A stretch of 64,000 nucleotides of DNA from Actinomyces ruminis (lineage in GTDB: Bacteria > Actinomycetota > Actinomycetes > Actinomycetales > Actinomycetaceae), in assembly GCF_002154335.2 (NCBI RefSeq), contig NZ_MTPX02000068.1, forward strand, positions 62,001 to 126,000. The letters run 5' to 3'. A program made the translations under genes and the position numbers. Below the pieces are notes generated by a model. The model saw only the letters and a program-made list of their open reading frames with translations. It was not told where the DNA came from and ran no database searches. Positions 27,584-37,718 of the stretch are shown here, piece after piece. Position 1 is the first letter of the stretch. Each line of letters opens with the position of its first letter.

Positions 27584-28052
27584 GTGGCGAATATGCAGTC
27601 GGGCCGAGCGGCCGGAAGCGAGGACCGGAGCATTCCCGGCGCCAACGATCCGGTGTCGGCACGCGTGGACGTGTGGCTGTGGAGCGTGCGGCAGGTCAAG
27701 TCCCGCTCCGCTGCGACCGCGGCTTGCCGCGCCGGCCATGTGCGTATCAACGGCGAGACCGCCAAGCCCTCCCAGCATGTGAAGGTGGGCGACGAAATCC
27801 GCTACCGTGTGCAGGGATTCGACCGGCTGCTGCGCGTACAACGCATCCTGGTCAAGCGGTAGCGCGCCCGTCGCCCGCACCGCCTACACCGACTTCTCTC
27901 CCCCACGCCCGACCCCGCTGGATGCGCCCGCCGCGATCGTTCGTGACCGCGGCGCCGGCCGCCCCACCAAGAAGGAGCGCCGTCAGCTCGACGCCCTGCG
28001 CGCTACCGGCCGGGATGCCGTCGACATCGAGCACCTGCTAGACCAGGACTAA
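27584..28052 (+). CDS. S4-domain RNA-binding protein (Hsp15-like), broken by two missing bases
   Basis: The S4 domain reads RVDVWLWSVRQVKSRSAATA and ACRAGHVRINGETAKPSQHV, as in Hsp15-type ribosome-associated RNA-binding proteins. As printed it stops at 27860-27862 after RILVKR. Adding one G at each of two close sites (CGGGTAGGC for CGGTAGC) continues as VGAPVARTAYTDFSPPRP and reaches VRDRGAGRPTKKERRQLDAL, the basic tail usual for the actinobacterial family, ending at 28052. The repaired length is about 156 residues. Esterase follows after 11 bases. Confidence 0.8.
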
Positions 28053-28063
28053 AGGAGGATCAC

Positions 28064-29117
28064 ATGGCTCCCTCCGCTCGCGCCACAGGTGGCGCGGCCG
28101 CCATTGCTGCCTTGAGTGCCATCGGGGCGCTGGCGGTGCGGCGACGGGAGCTGGGCCCAGGCTTAACCGCGTGGCCCGCGAGTTGCGTGCACCGCTGCTG
28201 GTGATTGGCCGGGGCCAGGCAGGCGTGCCCGAGGACCTTCCCGCCGACTTCTCCTCGGTGCTTTCCTCACGGCTGCCCGCGCGGGTATTCCCATCCGGCT
28301 CGGGGCGGCGTGACCTCATCGCCGCCGGCGGGCTGGAGGTACCGGTATGGCGGTACGAGCCGGACTCGCGGCGGCAAGCACCGCCGTCGGGCGCCCTCGT
28401 GTGGCTGCACGGTGGCGGTTATGTGGGTGGTTCCCCCGCCCAGGATCACTTGCTGTGCTCACGCATCGCCCGAGAACTGGGCATTCTGGTGGTTTCCGTC
28501 GATTACCGGCTGGCACCCGCCCACCCCTACCCGGCGGCCCTCGACGATGCCTTCGCCGCTCTGCGCTGGCTACACGCCGAGGCCGCGGCCGAGGGCGTGG
28601 ATGCGGAGCGGATTGCGATCGGCGGTGCCAGCGCCGGCGGCGGGCTCGCGGCCGCGCTGGCGCAGCGTGCCCTGGACGAAGACGTCCCGGTGGCCTTTCA
28701 GCTGCTGATCTACCCGATGTTGGATGACCGCACGGGTGCCGGCGGCGTCGGAATACCCGGCCGCGGCGAGTTCGTGTGGACCGCCCGCCGCAACGCCGAA
28801 GGCTGGGGCGCTACCTGGGCCGTCCGGTCGCCGAGCCGGCCGACCGGTGGACGCCGGGGCGCTGGGCGGTGCCGGCTCGACGGGAGCACCTGGCCGGGTT
28901 GCCGGACGCTTGGATCGGCGTTGGTGACTTAGACCTGTTCCTCGACGAGGACCGCGCCTACGCCGAGCGTCTGGAGGATGCCGGCGCACAGGTGCAGCTG
29001 CGGGTTGAGCCGGGTATGTATCACGGCGCCGACTACTGCACGTGGTCGGCGGCGATGCGCAGTTTCCGCAGCGACGCGATCGATGCCCTGCGTCGGGGGC
29101 TGGCGAACGGAAGCTGA
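28064..29117 (+). CDS. Alpha/beta-hydrolase esterase of the hormone-sensitive-lipase family, two frameshifts
   Basis: About 351 residues. WLHGGGYVGGSP supplies the HGGG oxyanion motif, IGGASAGGGLA the GxSxG nucleophile, LDLFLDEDRAYAERL the likely catalytic Asp and EPGMYHGADY the His. AAAGGAGG precedes the ATG at 28064, which is an unusually perfect ribosome binding site. Two single-base losses occur: about 28160 (CCAGGGCTT read as CCAGGCTT, joining ELGPG to LNRVARELRAP) and about 28811 (EGWGA to YLGRPVAEPADRW). Substrate unknown; short-chain ester hydrolysis is typical of the family. Confidence 0.85.
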
Positions 29118-29146
29118 AGGCCCGCGCAGTTGCCCGGTGGCGGATC

Positions 29147-30016
29147 TCAGGCCAGGCGTCGCAGCAGGGCCTCGACGGTACGCAGCACGCCGGCTTCGGT
29201 GTTCGCGGGCGCGGTCCAGCGGGCGACGGCCTGAATGCCGGGGTGGGCGTTGGCCATGGCGAAGGACAGCTCGGATCGCTCGTACATGTCCAGGTCGTTG
29301 AGGTAGTCGCCGAAAACGGCTGTCTGTGCCGGCGTGATGCCCAGGCGCGTCTGCAGGGCGGCCAGGGCCCGCCCCTTGGAGGCGGTGCGGGGCATCAGGT
29401 CGGTCCAGTGCACGCCGGAAACGACGGTCTGCACGTCCGGCACGGCTGCCTTCAGTGCCTGCGAGCTGCCGGCCTCGACGTCGTCGAAGTCGTACACCGC
29501 GACTTTCAGCGTTCGGTCCAGCGGCACGGCGAGTAGGTCGTCCACGATCTCCAGTTCCCGGTAGTAGCGGGAGACCTCCTCCACGAAGGGCGGGTCCTGG
29601 CGGTCGATGTAGGCGCAGTCCACCCCGGCCAGGACGGCGCCGACGTTGTAGCCGTCGATGCCCAGATCGCGGGCGGTATCGATGGCGGCGACGGTATCGT
29701 CCACGGTGATGGTCTCGCAGTGGATGACCTGGTCGCCCTGAACCACCAGAGTGCCGTTCTCGGCGATGATCGGCGAGTGTGCGATCGGCTCCCCCAGCAC
29801 GGTGCGCAGGTTGGCGAGCTGACGCCCGGAGGCGGGGGCGAACAGCACCCCGTGCTCGCGCAGCCGGGCCACCATGTCGGCGAATCCCGCCGGCAGCAGG
29901 CCATCGCCGTCGAGCAGCGTTCCATCCATATCCGTCACTACCAGCCGCAGGTCGACAGGTGCGGGCGGCAGCAGGGCGGGATCGGGATCAGAACCGGGAG
30001 CGGTGGAGGGCTTCAC
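29147..30016 (-). CDS. HAD-superfamily phosphatase, Cof type
   Basis: A 289-residue cytoplasmic phosphatase. Motif I is VVTDMDGTLLDGDG with the nucleophile Asp, motif II lies in FAPASGRQLANL, the Lys of motif III is in TASKGRALAALQ, and motif IV is VFGDYLNDLDMYE. A C2b cap fits between them. Sugar phosphates and flavin or PLP phosphates are typical substrates of this class; the specific one is not visible. A GTG start is preceded on the reverse strand by AACAAT seven bases upstream, again suggesting a leaderless message. Confidence 0.9.
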   Translation of the reverse strand: MKPSTAPGSDPDPALLPPAPVDLRLVVTDMDGTLLDGDGLLPAGFADMVARLREHGVLFAPASGRQLANLRTVLGEPIAHSPIIAENGTLVVQGDQVIHCETITVDDTVAAIDTARDLGIDGYNVGAVLAGVDCAYIDRQDPPFVEEVSRYYRELEIVDDLLAVPLDRTLKVAVYDFDDVEAGSSQALKAAVPDVQTVVSGVHWTDLMPRTASKGRALAALQTRLGITPAQTAVFGDYLNDLDMYERSELSFAMANAHPGIQAVARWTAPANTEAGVLRTVEALLRRLA

Positions 30017-30066
30017 GCAGGCGATTGTTACAGACCCGGCGGGTGATCGGGAATCGGAGAGGGGAA

Positions 30067-30693
30067 TCAGACGGTGCGTTTGACGATTCCGTCCACGACG
30101 GCGTCGATCGCCTCGATCAGCCTCAGACCGATGACATCCACGCGCCTGAGCAGTTCCCGGCGAGCCAACGCCTCCATGCTCAGTTCCCCCACGAACAGCT
30201 GGCGCAGGCCGTCGTCGTACTGTTCACGCACCCGGCGACCCTCCTTACGGGCAGCGGTACACCTCTCTCGGTTAATACGCCCGGAGGAGGTGTCCATGGC
30301 ACCGACCAGCTGCTCCAGGCCGCGGCGAATGTGCTCTAGGCCCGCCCGAGAGTGCACATCTGGCTGAACCTGCCAGGCGCGGGTCTCGCGCACGAAGTCA
30401 CGGGTGTTGGTGAGCACCTCATCGAGACAGCGGGAGAAGCGGAACATGTCCTCACGGTCGAGCGGCGTCACCACGCGAGTTGACAGCAGGTGTACGAACT
30501 GCAGGCGGGTTGCATCCCCTTGACGCTCGACCTGCTCAATGCGCTGGACCAGCTCGTCCAGCTCCGCATCCGCCTCGCATGCGTGCAGCGCAAGCTCAAC
30601 GCCCTCAATGGCTAGAGCCGCCTGAGCCGACAGTGTGCCAACCAGGGTCTGGCGCCTGCCCGGTCGGCGTAACCACGCCCGCAGTCGCATCAT
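30067..30693 (-). CDS. DUF47 (PhoU-like) phosphate-transport accessory protein
   Basis: A 208-residue, almost entirely helical protein with the DUF47/PhoU pattern: LVQRIEQVERQGDATRLQFV, STRVVTPLDREDMFRFSRCL and LLRRVDVIGLRLIEAIDAVV. Such proteins accompany PiT transporters and are thought to regulate them. It lies 50 bases downstream of the second PiT gene on the same strand, fitting that role. Confidence 0.88.
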   Translation of the reverse strand: MMRLRAWLRRPGRRQTLVGTLSAQAALAIEGVELALHACEADAELDELVQRIEQVERQGDATRLQFVHLLSTRVVTPLDREDMFRFSRCLDEVLTNTRDFVRETRAWQVQPDVHSRAGLEHIRRGLEQLVGAMDTSSGRINRERCTAARKEGRRVREQYDDGLRQLFVGELSMEALARRELLRRVDVIGLRLIEAIDAVVDGIVKRTV

Positions 30694-30743
30694 GCCGTAT
30701 CCGCCCTTCCGCGCTCAATTGTGCACACCACGCGAAACGGCGT

Positions 30744-31698
30744 TCAACGGCTCAGCATCATCGCCGCGCCGGTGCCGCACAGCAGGGACACCGGGAGGGT
30801 CCAGGCCCAGGCGGCGGCGATCCGGCCGACGGCATTCCACCGCAGTCTTCTCCACTGGGCACCGGGCACGCTCCCCATGAGGCTCCCACGGTGGCCTGAG
30901 TCATGGACACCGGGGCGCCGACGATCGCACCCACCGTGACCGCCAGGGCCGTCGCCAACAGCACGTTGGCGACCTGGTAGGCTTGGGGGCAAACACTCCC
31001 ACGCGCCAGGCACGCCCGGCGGGTCCCAGGCCCAGCCCGGCGCCTGCGGCGAAGGCCAGACCGGATCCTGCGGCTACGAGGCATGGCAACACTGGGGTTC
31101 CGCCTGAGCCGCTCGGGGAGTCAGTGAGAGCCGTTGTCCACACCACGGCGAGCTTCTGGCCGTCGTTGAGCGCGTAGGCCCCACAGGCGCAAATGAACCC
31201 GCCGGTGCGGGCGTACTCCACCCAGCGGCGGGCATGCGGCAGCCGGATTCTCGCCGCAACCGTCAACATGGCGCGGGCACATACTCCCGCCAGCACCGGC
31301 GCGAGACCCGCCAGCACCAGCACCCGCGCGACGAGCCTCCAGTCGGCGTCGCCGCCGACCAGCCGCGCGCCGGTCGCGGCGCCGACCAGGGCCAGCGTCA
31401 CCGACGTCGGGACGCGCACGACCACCGCCGCCGCCAGCGTCACAATCGCCGCCAGCAGTACCGTGCCGAGCTCCTGGGCATGTCCCTCGCCCAGGAGTCG
31501 GCGGTAGGTGTCTGCGACGGGTAGAACACCGGCCAGTGGGACCAGTGCGGTTACCGCGGTGAGGAACGCGACCGGCCGCCAGGGATGACCCGGGGCGTTC
31601 GAGAGGCTGAGGGCGCACAGGGGCGCTCCGTCGTTTCTCCCGACGACGGCGGTGAAGGCCAGAACCAGCGCGGCCGTGACGAGCACTAGCGGCGACAC
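30744..31698 (-). CDS. Second PiT-family transporter, divergent, with two frameshifts
   Basis: About 318 residues with roughly eight to ten hydrophobic segments. VVGRNDGAPLCALSLSN and, after repair, TVGAIVGAPVSMTQATVG occupy the places of the two PiT signature repeats, and CGAYALNDGQKLAVV resembles the AHGTSDGQKTM segment of the other PiT protein in this window. Frameshifts lie at about 30990 (one C missing from a six-C run; RVGVFAP to QAYQVANVLLA) and 30882 (GTGGGGAGC read as GTGGGAGC). The GTG at 31698 starts just after the PHP stop; a TTG at 31716 is possible. DUF47 follows. Confidence 0.78.
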
Positions 31699-31699
31699 C

Positions 31700-32986
31700 T
31701 CATGCGCACAGGGCAATCATCCACCGGTCCGGGTTCTCCAGACGGAACGGCCCCCGGTTGCGCGGGGCATGCACCACCTGACGATCCTGGTCGATGGGTA
31801 AGCGGTTTCCACTTCGGTCGACCAGCACCGTCCCAACCGCATCAATAGCCATGATCTCCTCATCCGCGTGGTTCGCAATGCCGCCGAGCCTCACCAACAC
31901 GGGTGCCTTCAGAAGGTCGGGACGTGCTTCGTCAGGACCGAGCAGATGCGCCGCGCCGGAAACCGTCGTGCGCCCGACCGCCATGGCATCGATCAGCGCC
32001 GCGGCGGTGCACTCCTCCGCGGCAATCCAGGTGGTCGGCATTCCCGGCCGCAGTGGTGTGGAACGGTTATGGAAGTCGCTGCCACCAACAATGATGCTGT
32101 CCCTGCCACCTGCCGCCGCCCAGGCCAGGGGCGCCGTGCTGGCGGGATTCCGGTAGGAGGAGCCGTGGAAGAGTTCGGCACCGGTCGTTCCACTAAGCAG
32201 GGGGTGCAGCCACGAACAGTCCCCGTCGACCGGATGATTCATCGAGATGAAGCCGCCACGCCGCTCAACCTCCCGCATCCAGGAGTCGGCCTCCTGACGA
32301 AAGTCGATGGTCCCGATCCGCCCCCAGGCGTTGGCGTGCCCGCGGTGGGTCGTGATCTCCTGTCCGGGGATCAGGGTGATGCCGTGGCGTTGCCCCACGG
32401 CGTCGAGGTGTTCGTGGTGGCTAACGGTGTTGTGTTCGGTGCATCCCAGGTAGTCCAGACCGGATCTGACCGCCTCGTTGGCGAGCTCCCACAACGACAA
32501 CTCCCCGTCGGAGTGAAGGCTGTGGCTGTGGGTATCGCCCGCGTACCAGGTGAGCCCCGGCGGTGCGGGTAGACCGCGGTCGGAGCCACTCAGGACACGT
32601 TGAACAGGGGTTTCCCGAGCGCCGTGGTCGGGGCTGGTAGCTGCCGGTGACATGACGGTAACGGAGACGTCCACGCCCCTGGCCGGGAGCTGATGCAGCC
32701 CCACAAGCACCGCCCATGCGCCGGCCTGCAACCCCGGCAGATATCCCGGAGTGGCGTCGTTATGCGTTACAACGCAGTTGGTCCTGGCCGCACCCGACCA
32801 GCCCCGCAGGCCGTCCGGGCCCAGCAGCCCCAGGTCTATTACCGCGTTAGAGGCATCCCCACCCACCTCGAGGAGGACCTCTATCGAGTCGACATGCTGC
32901 GGGAGCTCGAAGGGAATCCGCAGATAGCGGTCGGCGGCCTGATCCGCGAGGGTCGGGTGCAGGGTCGTGCGCTGCAGTACTGTCAT
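31700..32986 (-). CDS. PHP-domain metallohydrolase, CehA/McbA family
   Basis: A 428-residue protein. The first 125 residues form beta strands (RYLRIPFELPQHVDSIEVLL, VSVTV) like the jelly-roll that precedes CehA-type domains. The PHP metal site follows: TWYAGDTHSHSLHSDGELS, LGCTEHNTVSHHEH, PGQEITTHRGHANAWG, SMNHPVDGD and VGGSDFHNRS. PHP enzymes hydrolyse phosphate or carbamate esters with two or three metal ions. No signal peptide is seen. The ATG overlaps the alpha-mannosidase stop, making it the last gene of the mannoside operon; a role in removing a phosphoester substituent from an imported glycan is an inference. Confidence 0.85.
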   Translation of the reverse strand: MTVLQRTTLHPTLADQAADRYLRIPFELPQHVDSIEVLLEVGGDASNAVIDLGLLGPDGLRGWSGAARTNCVVTHNDATPGYLPGLQAGAWAVLVGLHQLPARGVDVSVTVMSPAATSPDHGARETPVQRVLSGSDRGLPAPPGLTWYAGDTHSHSLHSDGELSLWELANEAVRSGLDYLGCTEHNTVSHHEHLDAVGQRHGITLIPGQEITTHRGHANAWGRIGTIDFRQEADSWMREVERRGGFISMNHPVDGDCSWLHPLLSGTTGAELFHGSSYRNPASTAPLAWAAAGGRDSIIVGGSDFHNRSTPLRPGMPTTWIAAEECTAAALIDAMAVGRTTVSGAAHLLGPDEARPDLLKAPVLVRLGGIANHADEEIMAIDAVGTVLVDRSGNRLPIDQDRQVVHAPRNRGPFRLENPDRWMIALCA

Positions 32987-35778
32987 GCTTCCGTCTCCTG
33001 ACTGAATTCTCGCCGCTTCTCACGCGGCGGAGTGACCACCGAGGGGATGGTTGGCCGGCGTCGCAACGTGAGGATGGTGGCCGCGGGAACGTCCAGTTCC
33101 CACAGGGGCACCCGCTCCTCCATCACCGCCCCGCTCAGATCGGTCCGGTCCCACTCCCCAGCCGCTCGCACTCGCAGCGGTTCGGGGTGGTGGTAGTAGT
33201 TGACGAGACGGGCTTCCAGGGCCCCGTCGTCAAGGCGGCGCAGAGACTCCAGCGCCACGCGTCCATGCGTTGTCAGGGGCGGTGTCACGGCCGGCTCGGC
33301 CGCTTCTTCCCCGGTCCCGGTCACGAGGACCGGTTCGAAGCGGAACTGGTCCGCGTGGCGAATGATGTCCGAGTCGTCCCAGTCGGGGCAGGACAAGTCG
33401 ATGGCGAAGTTGGTGTCAACCGTGGTGCCCAGGTATTGGGCACCGGGCACGTTCAGCTCTGCGCCGGCGGGCTCGTCGCGCAGCGGGTGGAGGTTGACGC
33501 TCATGAGTCCGACCGCGCGCAGAAGCGTCAGTACGATTTCATCGGGACGATCGGAGGCCTCGCCGGCGTCGGTACCGGGGGTGACTATCTCGTACTCCAT
33601 GGTCCGATCGGTAAGGACCGCGACGCCACCGGCATGCACGAACCGGGCAGCCGGGTAGGTCGGGAGGGGAAACTCCCCCCAACCGCCCTCGCCGACGCGA
33701 CCGCGAAGCGTGACCCCGTACTGCCCGGCGGCGACCGAGCCGGGCAGGTCCCGTCCACAGGTGGGAACATGCACGCGGAGCCGATGATTTCCCACGAGGT
33801 TGACGAAAGTGACACGCACCCGTACGAAGCGTTCGTCCCCACGGACCTCCAGCAGCGTGTCGATCGTTTGGTCGCGGATGTCCGAGCCGCGGGACGACCC
33901 GTCCCCGTTCAAGCCGACCGGGAGGCGGTGGACGCGGCGGATTCGAATTCTTCCCCGTAGCGGGCCCTGCTCCTCTACCTTGATATCGACCTCGGTGGGC
34001 CTGGTGACTGCGCCGGACTGGACGGGGCCGTAGTTGTAGGAGTCCCCCCGGTCCCCCTCATCGGTGAGAGCGAGGGCGCGGGCGACGGCGCGCCCACTGG
34101 GGAGGTCCGTGACCGCGACCAGGCCGTCGTCATCGACGTCAATGCGGACGAGGCCGTTGTCCAGAGTCCGCTCCGAGACATGTACCGCATGCTCTACGGC
34201 GCCGCCGGTCAGCAAACGTGCGGCACTCATTCCCGCCGCACGGCCCGTCAGCAGTACTCGGTAGGATGGCAAGGCCCGAGTCACTACGTGCCAGAGTTTC
34301 TCGGGATGCCCCCTGGCCAGACGGTGTTGAAGCTCTTGGCTGAAGGCAGCGTGATCGAAGGTGCCATGGTCGTGGCGGGACACCTCAAAGACGAGTCCGT
34401 CGGCTGTTGGAAAGCGGTAGCCGCATATGGCGTGGCCGAACAGTTCCCGACCGTGGATCCGGCGCAGCACTCGGGGCATGTCGGCGACGGGCAGCCACTC
34501 GTCGCCTAGGACCACCGGAAGCGCTTCAATGAGCTGGGCTCCCTCAGGAACGTCGTTCGCGCTTACCTCGAGCACGGTCTCCCCCTGAAGTCCCCGTGCC
34601 CAGCCGGACTGGTTGAAGGCGGCCGGCGCTCCGGCAGGAATGCGACCGGCCAGCCGCGGTAGCGCGATGTCGATGACCCCGCGCGCCGTATTGGCGGCGA
34701 CATGCAGACGCGTCAGTGTATCTTCCGCCGTGTCGTCGCAGCCGCAGCCGGTGACCGAGTCGTGGGCGGAGGACTCGACCACCAGGTTCCAGCCATGCTC
34801 ACAGAGCTTTCGGCGAGAAGCACCGCCCACCGCGGCGTCAAGACGCTCGGCCGTCGTAAGGCCGCGTTCGGCGCGTGCCATCGCCGCCTTGAGTCCCGTT
34901 CTGATCGATAGGACGCCCGGCAGGATATTGCCGCGGGCATGGGAGCGCAGTTCGCCGTCAACTACCGGCAGTGCTTGTAGATCTACGGCATCATGCGAAC
35001 GTGAGGCGACAACCTCACCCAGGGTGGCCAGGACCAGGTGGGCTTCGGGATGACGCGCGTTGTGGCGGCTAATCAAGTCGAGCATGTCCGCCCGCGGACT
35101 CATGTGGTCGGTGCCGAACATTCCCGCCGGTGGATGCCCGCAAAGACGGGAGGCGTGCGCCTGCACATACTCCGCCACCAGCCGATCAACCCTATCCGGC
35201 GGATCGAACAGCTTTAGTGCCGAACCGTATCCGTCCCACAGGTATTCCACCCGAACCTCGGAGCCGTCCAGGGCCCTCCACCTGAACGCGTCAGTGCCCA
35301 CCGCCGCTGGAGCCCCTCGCCACAGGGCGGCGTCGGTCAGGCCGAATCCTTTGAGAATCTGCGGCATCTGGGCGGCATGACCGAACATATCCGGAAGGTA
35401 TCCGACCCGCATCTCTCCGCCGATGGCGCGGGCGATGCGAATGCCTCGTTCAAGGTTGCGCACCATCGTCTCACCGTCGCAGCAGAACTCGTCCATGAGT
35501 ATCGCGAACGGTCCCACCGCCAGTTGTCCGCGGGTGACGGCGGCACTCAGCCTCTCGGCGTTCTCGGGACGGATAGCAAGATAGTCCTCGACCATGGCGG
35601 TCTGCCCATCGAGAGTGAAACGGTACTCGTCGGCGTCGTCGAGGAGCGTCAGTAGTTGGTCAATGACGGGAATCAGGCGCGCCCGGAACACGTCATGCGG
35701 TTCGTACCACTCCCGGTCCCAGTGAGTGTGGGGAATGATCCACATCGCGGTAGGTACGGCGTCGCCGTGCTGCGTCAT
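32983..35778 (-). CDS. Alpha-mannosidase, GH38
   Basis: A 931-residue cytoplasmic glycoside hydrolase. The zinc site is in IIPHTHWDREWYEPHD near the N-terminus, and the nucleophile Asp lies in RVGYLPDMFGHAAQMPQ. The alpha-mannosidase middle helical domain and the long C-terminal beta region (HRLRVHVPT, DTNFAIDLS) follow. No secretion signal, so it acts on oligosaccharides brought in by the ABC importer encoded just upstream. The ATG at 35778 overlaps the ATPase stop and AGGAGG precedes it; the frame is open further back without similarity. Substrate is probably an alpha-mannoside such as an N-glycan or mannan fragment. Confidence 0.92.
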   Translation of the reverse strand: MTQHGDAVPTAMWIIPHTHWDREWYEPHDVFRARLIPVIDQLLTLLDDADEYRFTLDGQTAMVEDYLAIRPENAERLSAAVTRGQLAVGPFAILMDEFCCDGETMVRNLERGIRIARAIGGEMRVGYLPDMFGHAAQMPQILKGFGLTDAALWRGAPAAVGTDAFRWRALDGSEVRVEYLWDGYGSALKLFDPPDRVDRLVAEYVQAHASRLCGHPPAGMFGTDHMSPRADMLDLISRHNARHPEAHLVLATLGEVVASRSHDAVDLQALPVVDGELRSHARGNILPGVLSIRTGLKAAMARAERGLTTAERLDAAVGGASRRKLCEHGWNLVVESSAHDSVTGCGCDDTAEDTLTRLHVAANTARGVIDIALPRLAGRIPAGAPAAFNQSGWARGLQGETVLEVSANDVPEGAQLIEALPVVLGDEWLPVADMPRVLRRIHGRELFGHAICGYRFPTADGLVFEVSRHDHGTFDHAAFSQELQHRLARGHPEKLWHVVTRALPSYRVLLTGRAAGMSAARLLTGGAVEHAVHVSERTLDNGLVRIDVDDDGLVAVTDLPSGRAVARALALTDEGDRGDSYNYGPVQSGAVTRPTEVDIKVEEQGPLRGRIRIRRVHRLPVGLNGDGSSRGSDIRDQTIDTLLEVRGDERFVRVRVTFVNLVGNHRLRVHVPTCGRDLPGSVAAGQYGVTLRGRVGEGGWGEFPLPTYPAARFVHAGGVAVLTDRTMEYEIVTPGTDAGEASDRPDEIVLTLLRAVGLMSVNLHPLRDEPAGAELNVPGAQYLGTTVDTNFAIDLSCPDWDDSDIIRHADQFRFEPVLVTGTGEEAAEPAVTPPLTTHGRVALESLRRLDDGALEARLVNYYHHPEPLRVRAAGEWDRTDLSGAVMEERVPLWELDVPAATILTLRRRPTIPSVVTPPREKRREFSQETEA

Positions 35779-36909
35779 TGCTGTCCTCCTCCGATTAGTG
35801 TGCCGGTGTCGGTGTCGAAGACGAGGACCTTCGCCATTGGGAAGGTGAACCAGCAGCGTTGTCCCGGTTCCGGTAGCGGATCCTCTCCGACTACAGCCTG
35901 TAGGCGATCCGTCCCGGCGCGCATGGTGAGCAGGGTGTGGGCGCCCAGGTTCTCCACCGTGTACACATTGCCGGCGACGGCCCCGATCGCGGTCGTCGAG
36001 CCGTCCGGCGACGGCGGTGGATCCGCCGTGGTGCCGGCGGGGATCGGTACCCAGTCGACGTACTCCGGCCGCACTCCCCACGTGACATGTGCGCCTTCGG
36101 GCAGCGCCTGGGCGGCCACCTCAATGGCCGGGAGCGCCGTGCCCATTGAGGTGATCCGCCCACCGCTTAGGACGCCTGCCACGAGGTTCATGGGGTGGGC
36201 GCAATGAACGAGGCGACGAATTCATTGGCGGGGGCGTGGAAGATCTCCCTGGGAGTGCCGACTTGCTGGATCTTCCCGTCTTTCATGACCGCGATGCGGT
36301 CTGCGAGGGCGAGGGCCTCGGCCTGGTCGTGGGTGACGAAGACGGAGGTGATGCCGAGCTCGCGTTGCAGCTCTTTGAGAAAGGTGCGGGCTTCGAGGCG
36401 TAGCCTGGCGTCAAGGTTAGACAGGGGTTCATCGAGGAGAAGCACCTCGGGGCGAGTGGCGATGGCCCTTGCCAGGGCGACACGTTGCTGCTGTCCGCCC
36501 GACAGCTGACCGGGACGACGCTCCAACAAACCATTCAGGGACAACTCTCCCGCCGTGTCAGTGGCAACCTTTCTGCGCTCGGCCTTGGACACCTTGCGGA
36601 CTCGCAGCGGGTAGGCGATATTGTCTAGGACATTCATATGCGGGAAGAGGGCATAGTCCTGGAACACCATGCGACGCCTCGCTCTCCCGGCTCCGTGTCG
36701 GTCATGTCGACGCCACCGATGTGCAGGCTACCCTCGGTGATGGTCTCCAATCCTGCGATCGTTCTCAGCAGGGTGGTTTTCCCGCAGCCGGACGGGCCCA
36801 GCAGCGCGAAGAACTCCCCCTCCCGAATCGACAGGTCGATCCCGTCGACACCGCGCACGCCGTTGGGATATTGCTTGACCAGCCCGCGCATCACGATCGT
36901 GGACGTCAT
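35775..36909 (-). CDS. Sugar ABC transporter ATP-binding protein (MalK/UgpC type), two frameshifts
   Basis: About 378 residues energising the importer. Walker A is [12 protein letters not shown], the Q-loop is [14 protein letters not shown], the signature is [15 protein letters not shown] and Walker B is [12 protein letters not shown]; the C-terminal TOBE-like regulatory part contains [12 protein letters not shown] and [11 protein letters not shown]. Breaks lie at about 36676 (GCC before MVFQ read as GC) and at about 36195, where one C is missing from a five-C run between IAPTP and MNLVAG. Without repair the second break makes a stop and a chance ATG overlap. ATGA overlaps join it to the permease and the mannosidase. 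Confidence 0.88.
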
Positions 36910-37718
36910 GACTTAATCCCCCCGTAGAAGCGGAAGCCGAATCGCCTGTTGACGAAGAAATAGATGAGCAGGACGGGGACCGCAAACACCAGGGCGAACA
37001 CGGAGATGAGGCGTAGATCGGCCTGCCCGGACTCGGTGTAGAAGGTGTACATGACCACCGCGGCCGGCTGACTACCCGGATCACGCAGCAGCAGATAGGG
37101 GACTAGGAAGTTGCCCCAGACCTGCACCACTGCCCAGATCGCCACGAAGGCGATGCCCGGCCTGGCGACGGGAATGACGACGTCGGCGAGGATCCTTCCG
37201 GGACCGGCGCCGCACAGGCGGGCGGATTCCTCATAGGACTTGGGAACGGAGTCCATGAAGTCCTTGAGAATGAATACGACTGTCGGCAGCAACCCGCCCG
37301 CCAGAACGAGGATGACGCCGGTGTGGGTGTTGATGAGGCCGATAGCATTCATCAATTGGAACGTGGGTACCATGGCCGCGGTACCGGTGACGATTGAGGA
37401 AAGCAGCAGCATGCCGTACAGGAGGCCGTCGCGTCCTGGTATGCGCACTCGGGAAAGCGCATAGGAGGCCAGTGTGCCCAACACAACCACCACCGCCATG
37501 GTGCCCAGGGCGATAATGAGTGAGTTCGTGATCGATCCCATGGCGTAGGGATTGTCCAGCAGCCGACGAAAGTTAGACAGCGTCCACCGCGGCCACTTCA
37601 CCGCCATCGTCGGGTGGCCGTCGAACGGCGCCAGTATCAACCAGGTAAGGGGCAGGGCGAAAAACACACCGACGATGGTGAGTACCGTGGCGAAGACGAT
37701 CCGTCGCGCGAACTTCAT
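36906..37718 (-). CDS. Sugar ABC transporter permease, MalG type
   Basis: A 270-residue membrane protein with six predicted helices. The EAA-loop that contacts the ATPase reads [20 protein letters not shown] (about 165-185). The gene overlaps both neighbours by four bases. It should pair with the MalF-type subunit encoded upstream. Confidence 0.92.
   Translation of the reverse strand: MKFARRIVFATVLTIVGVFFALPLTWLILAPFDGHPTMAVKWPRWTLSNFRRLLDNPYAMGSITNSLIIALGTMAVVVVLGTLASYALSRVRIPGRDGLLYGMLLLSSIVTGTAAMVPTFQLMNAIGLINTHTGVILVLAGGLLPTVVFILKDFMDSVPKSYEESARLCGAGPGRILADVVIPVARPGIAFVAIWAVVQVWGNFLVPYLLLRDPGSQPAAVVMYTFYTESGQADLRLISVFALVFAVPVLLIYFFVNRRFGFRFYGGIKS

Noticed and set aside
35779-36081. N-terminal extension of the GH38 gene by about 100 codons
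   Set aside because: The extension is antisense-like Arg/His-rich sequence overlapping the ABC ATPase; the ATG at 35778 has a ribosome binding site and starts the homology.
36188-36194. Separate small gene for the TOBE part of the sugar ABC ATPase (ATG overlapping a TGA)
   Set aside because: IAPTP followed by MNLVAG is continuous in MalK-type proteins; one C is missing, so the overlap is an artefact.
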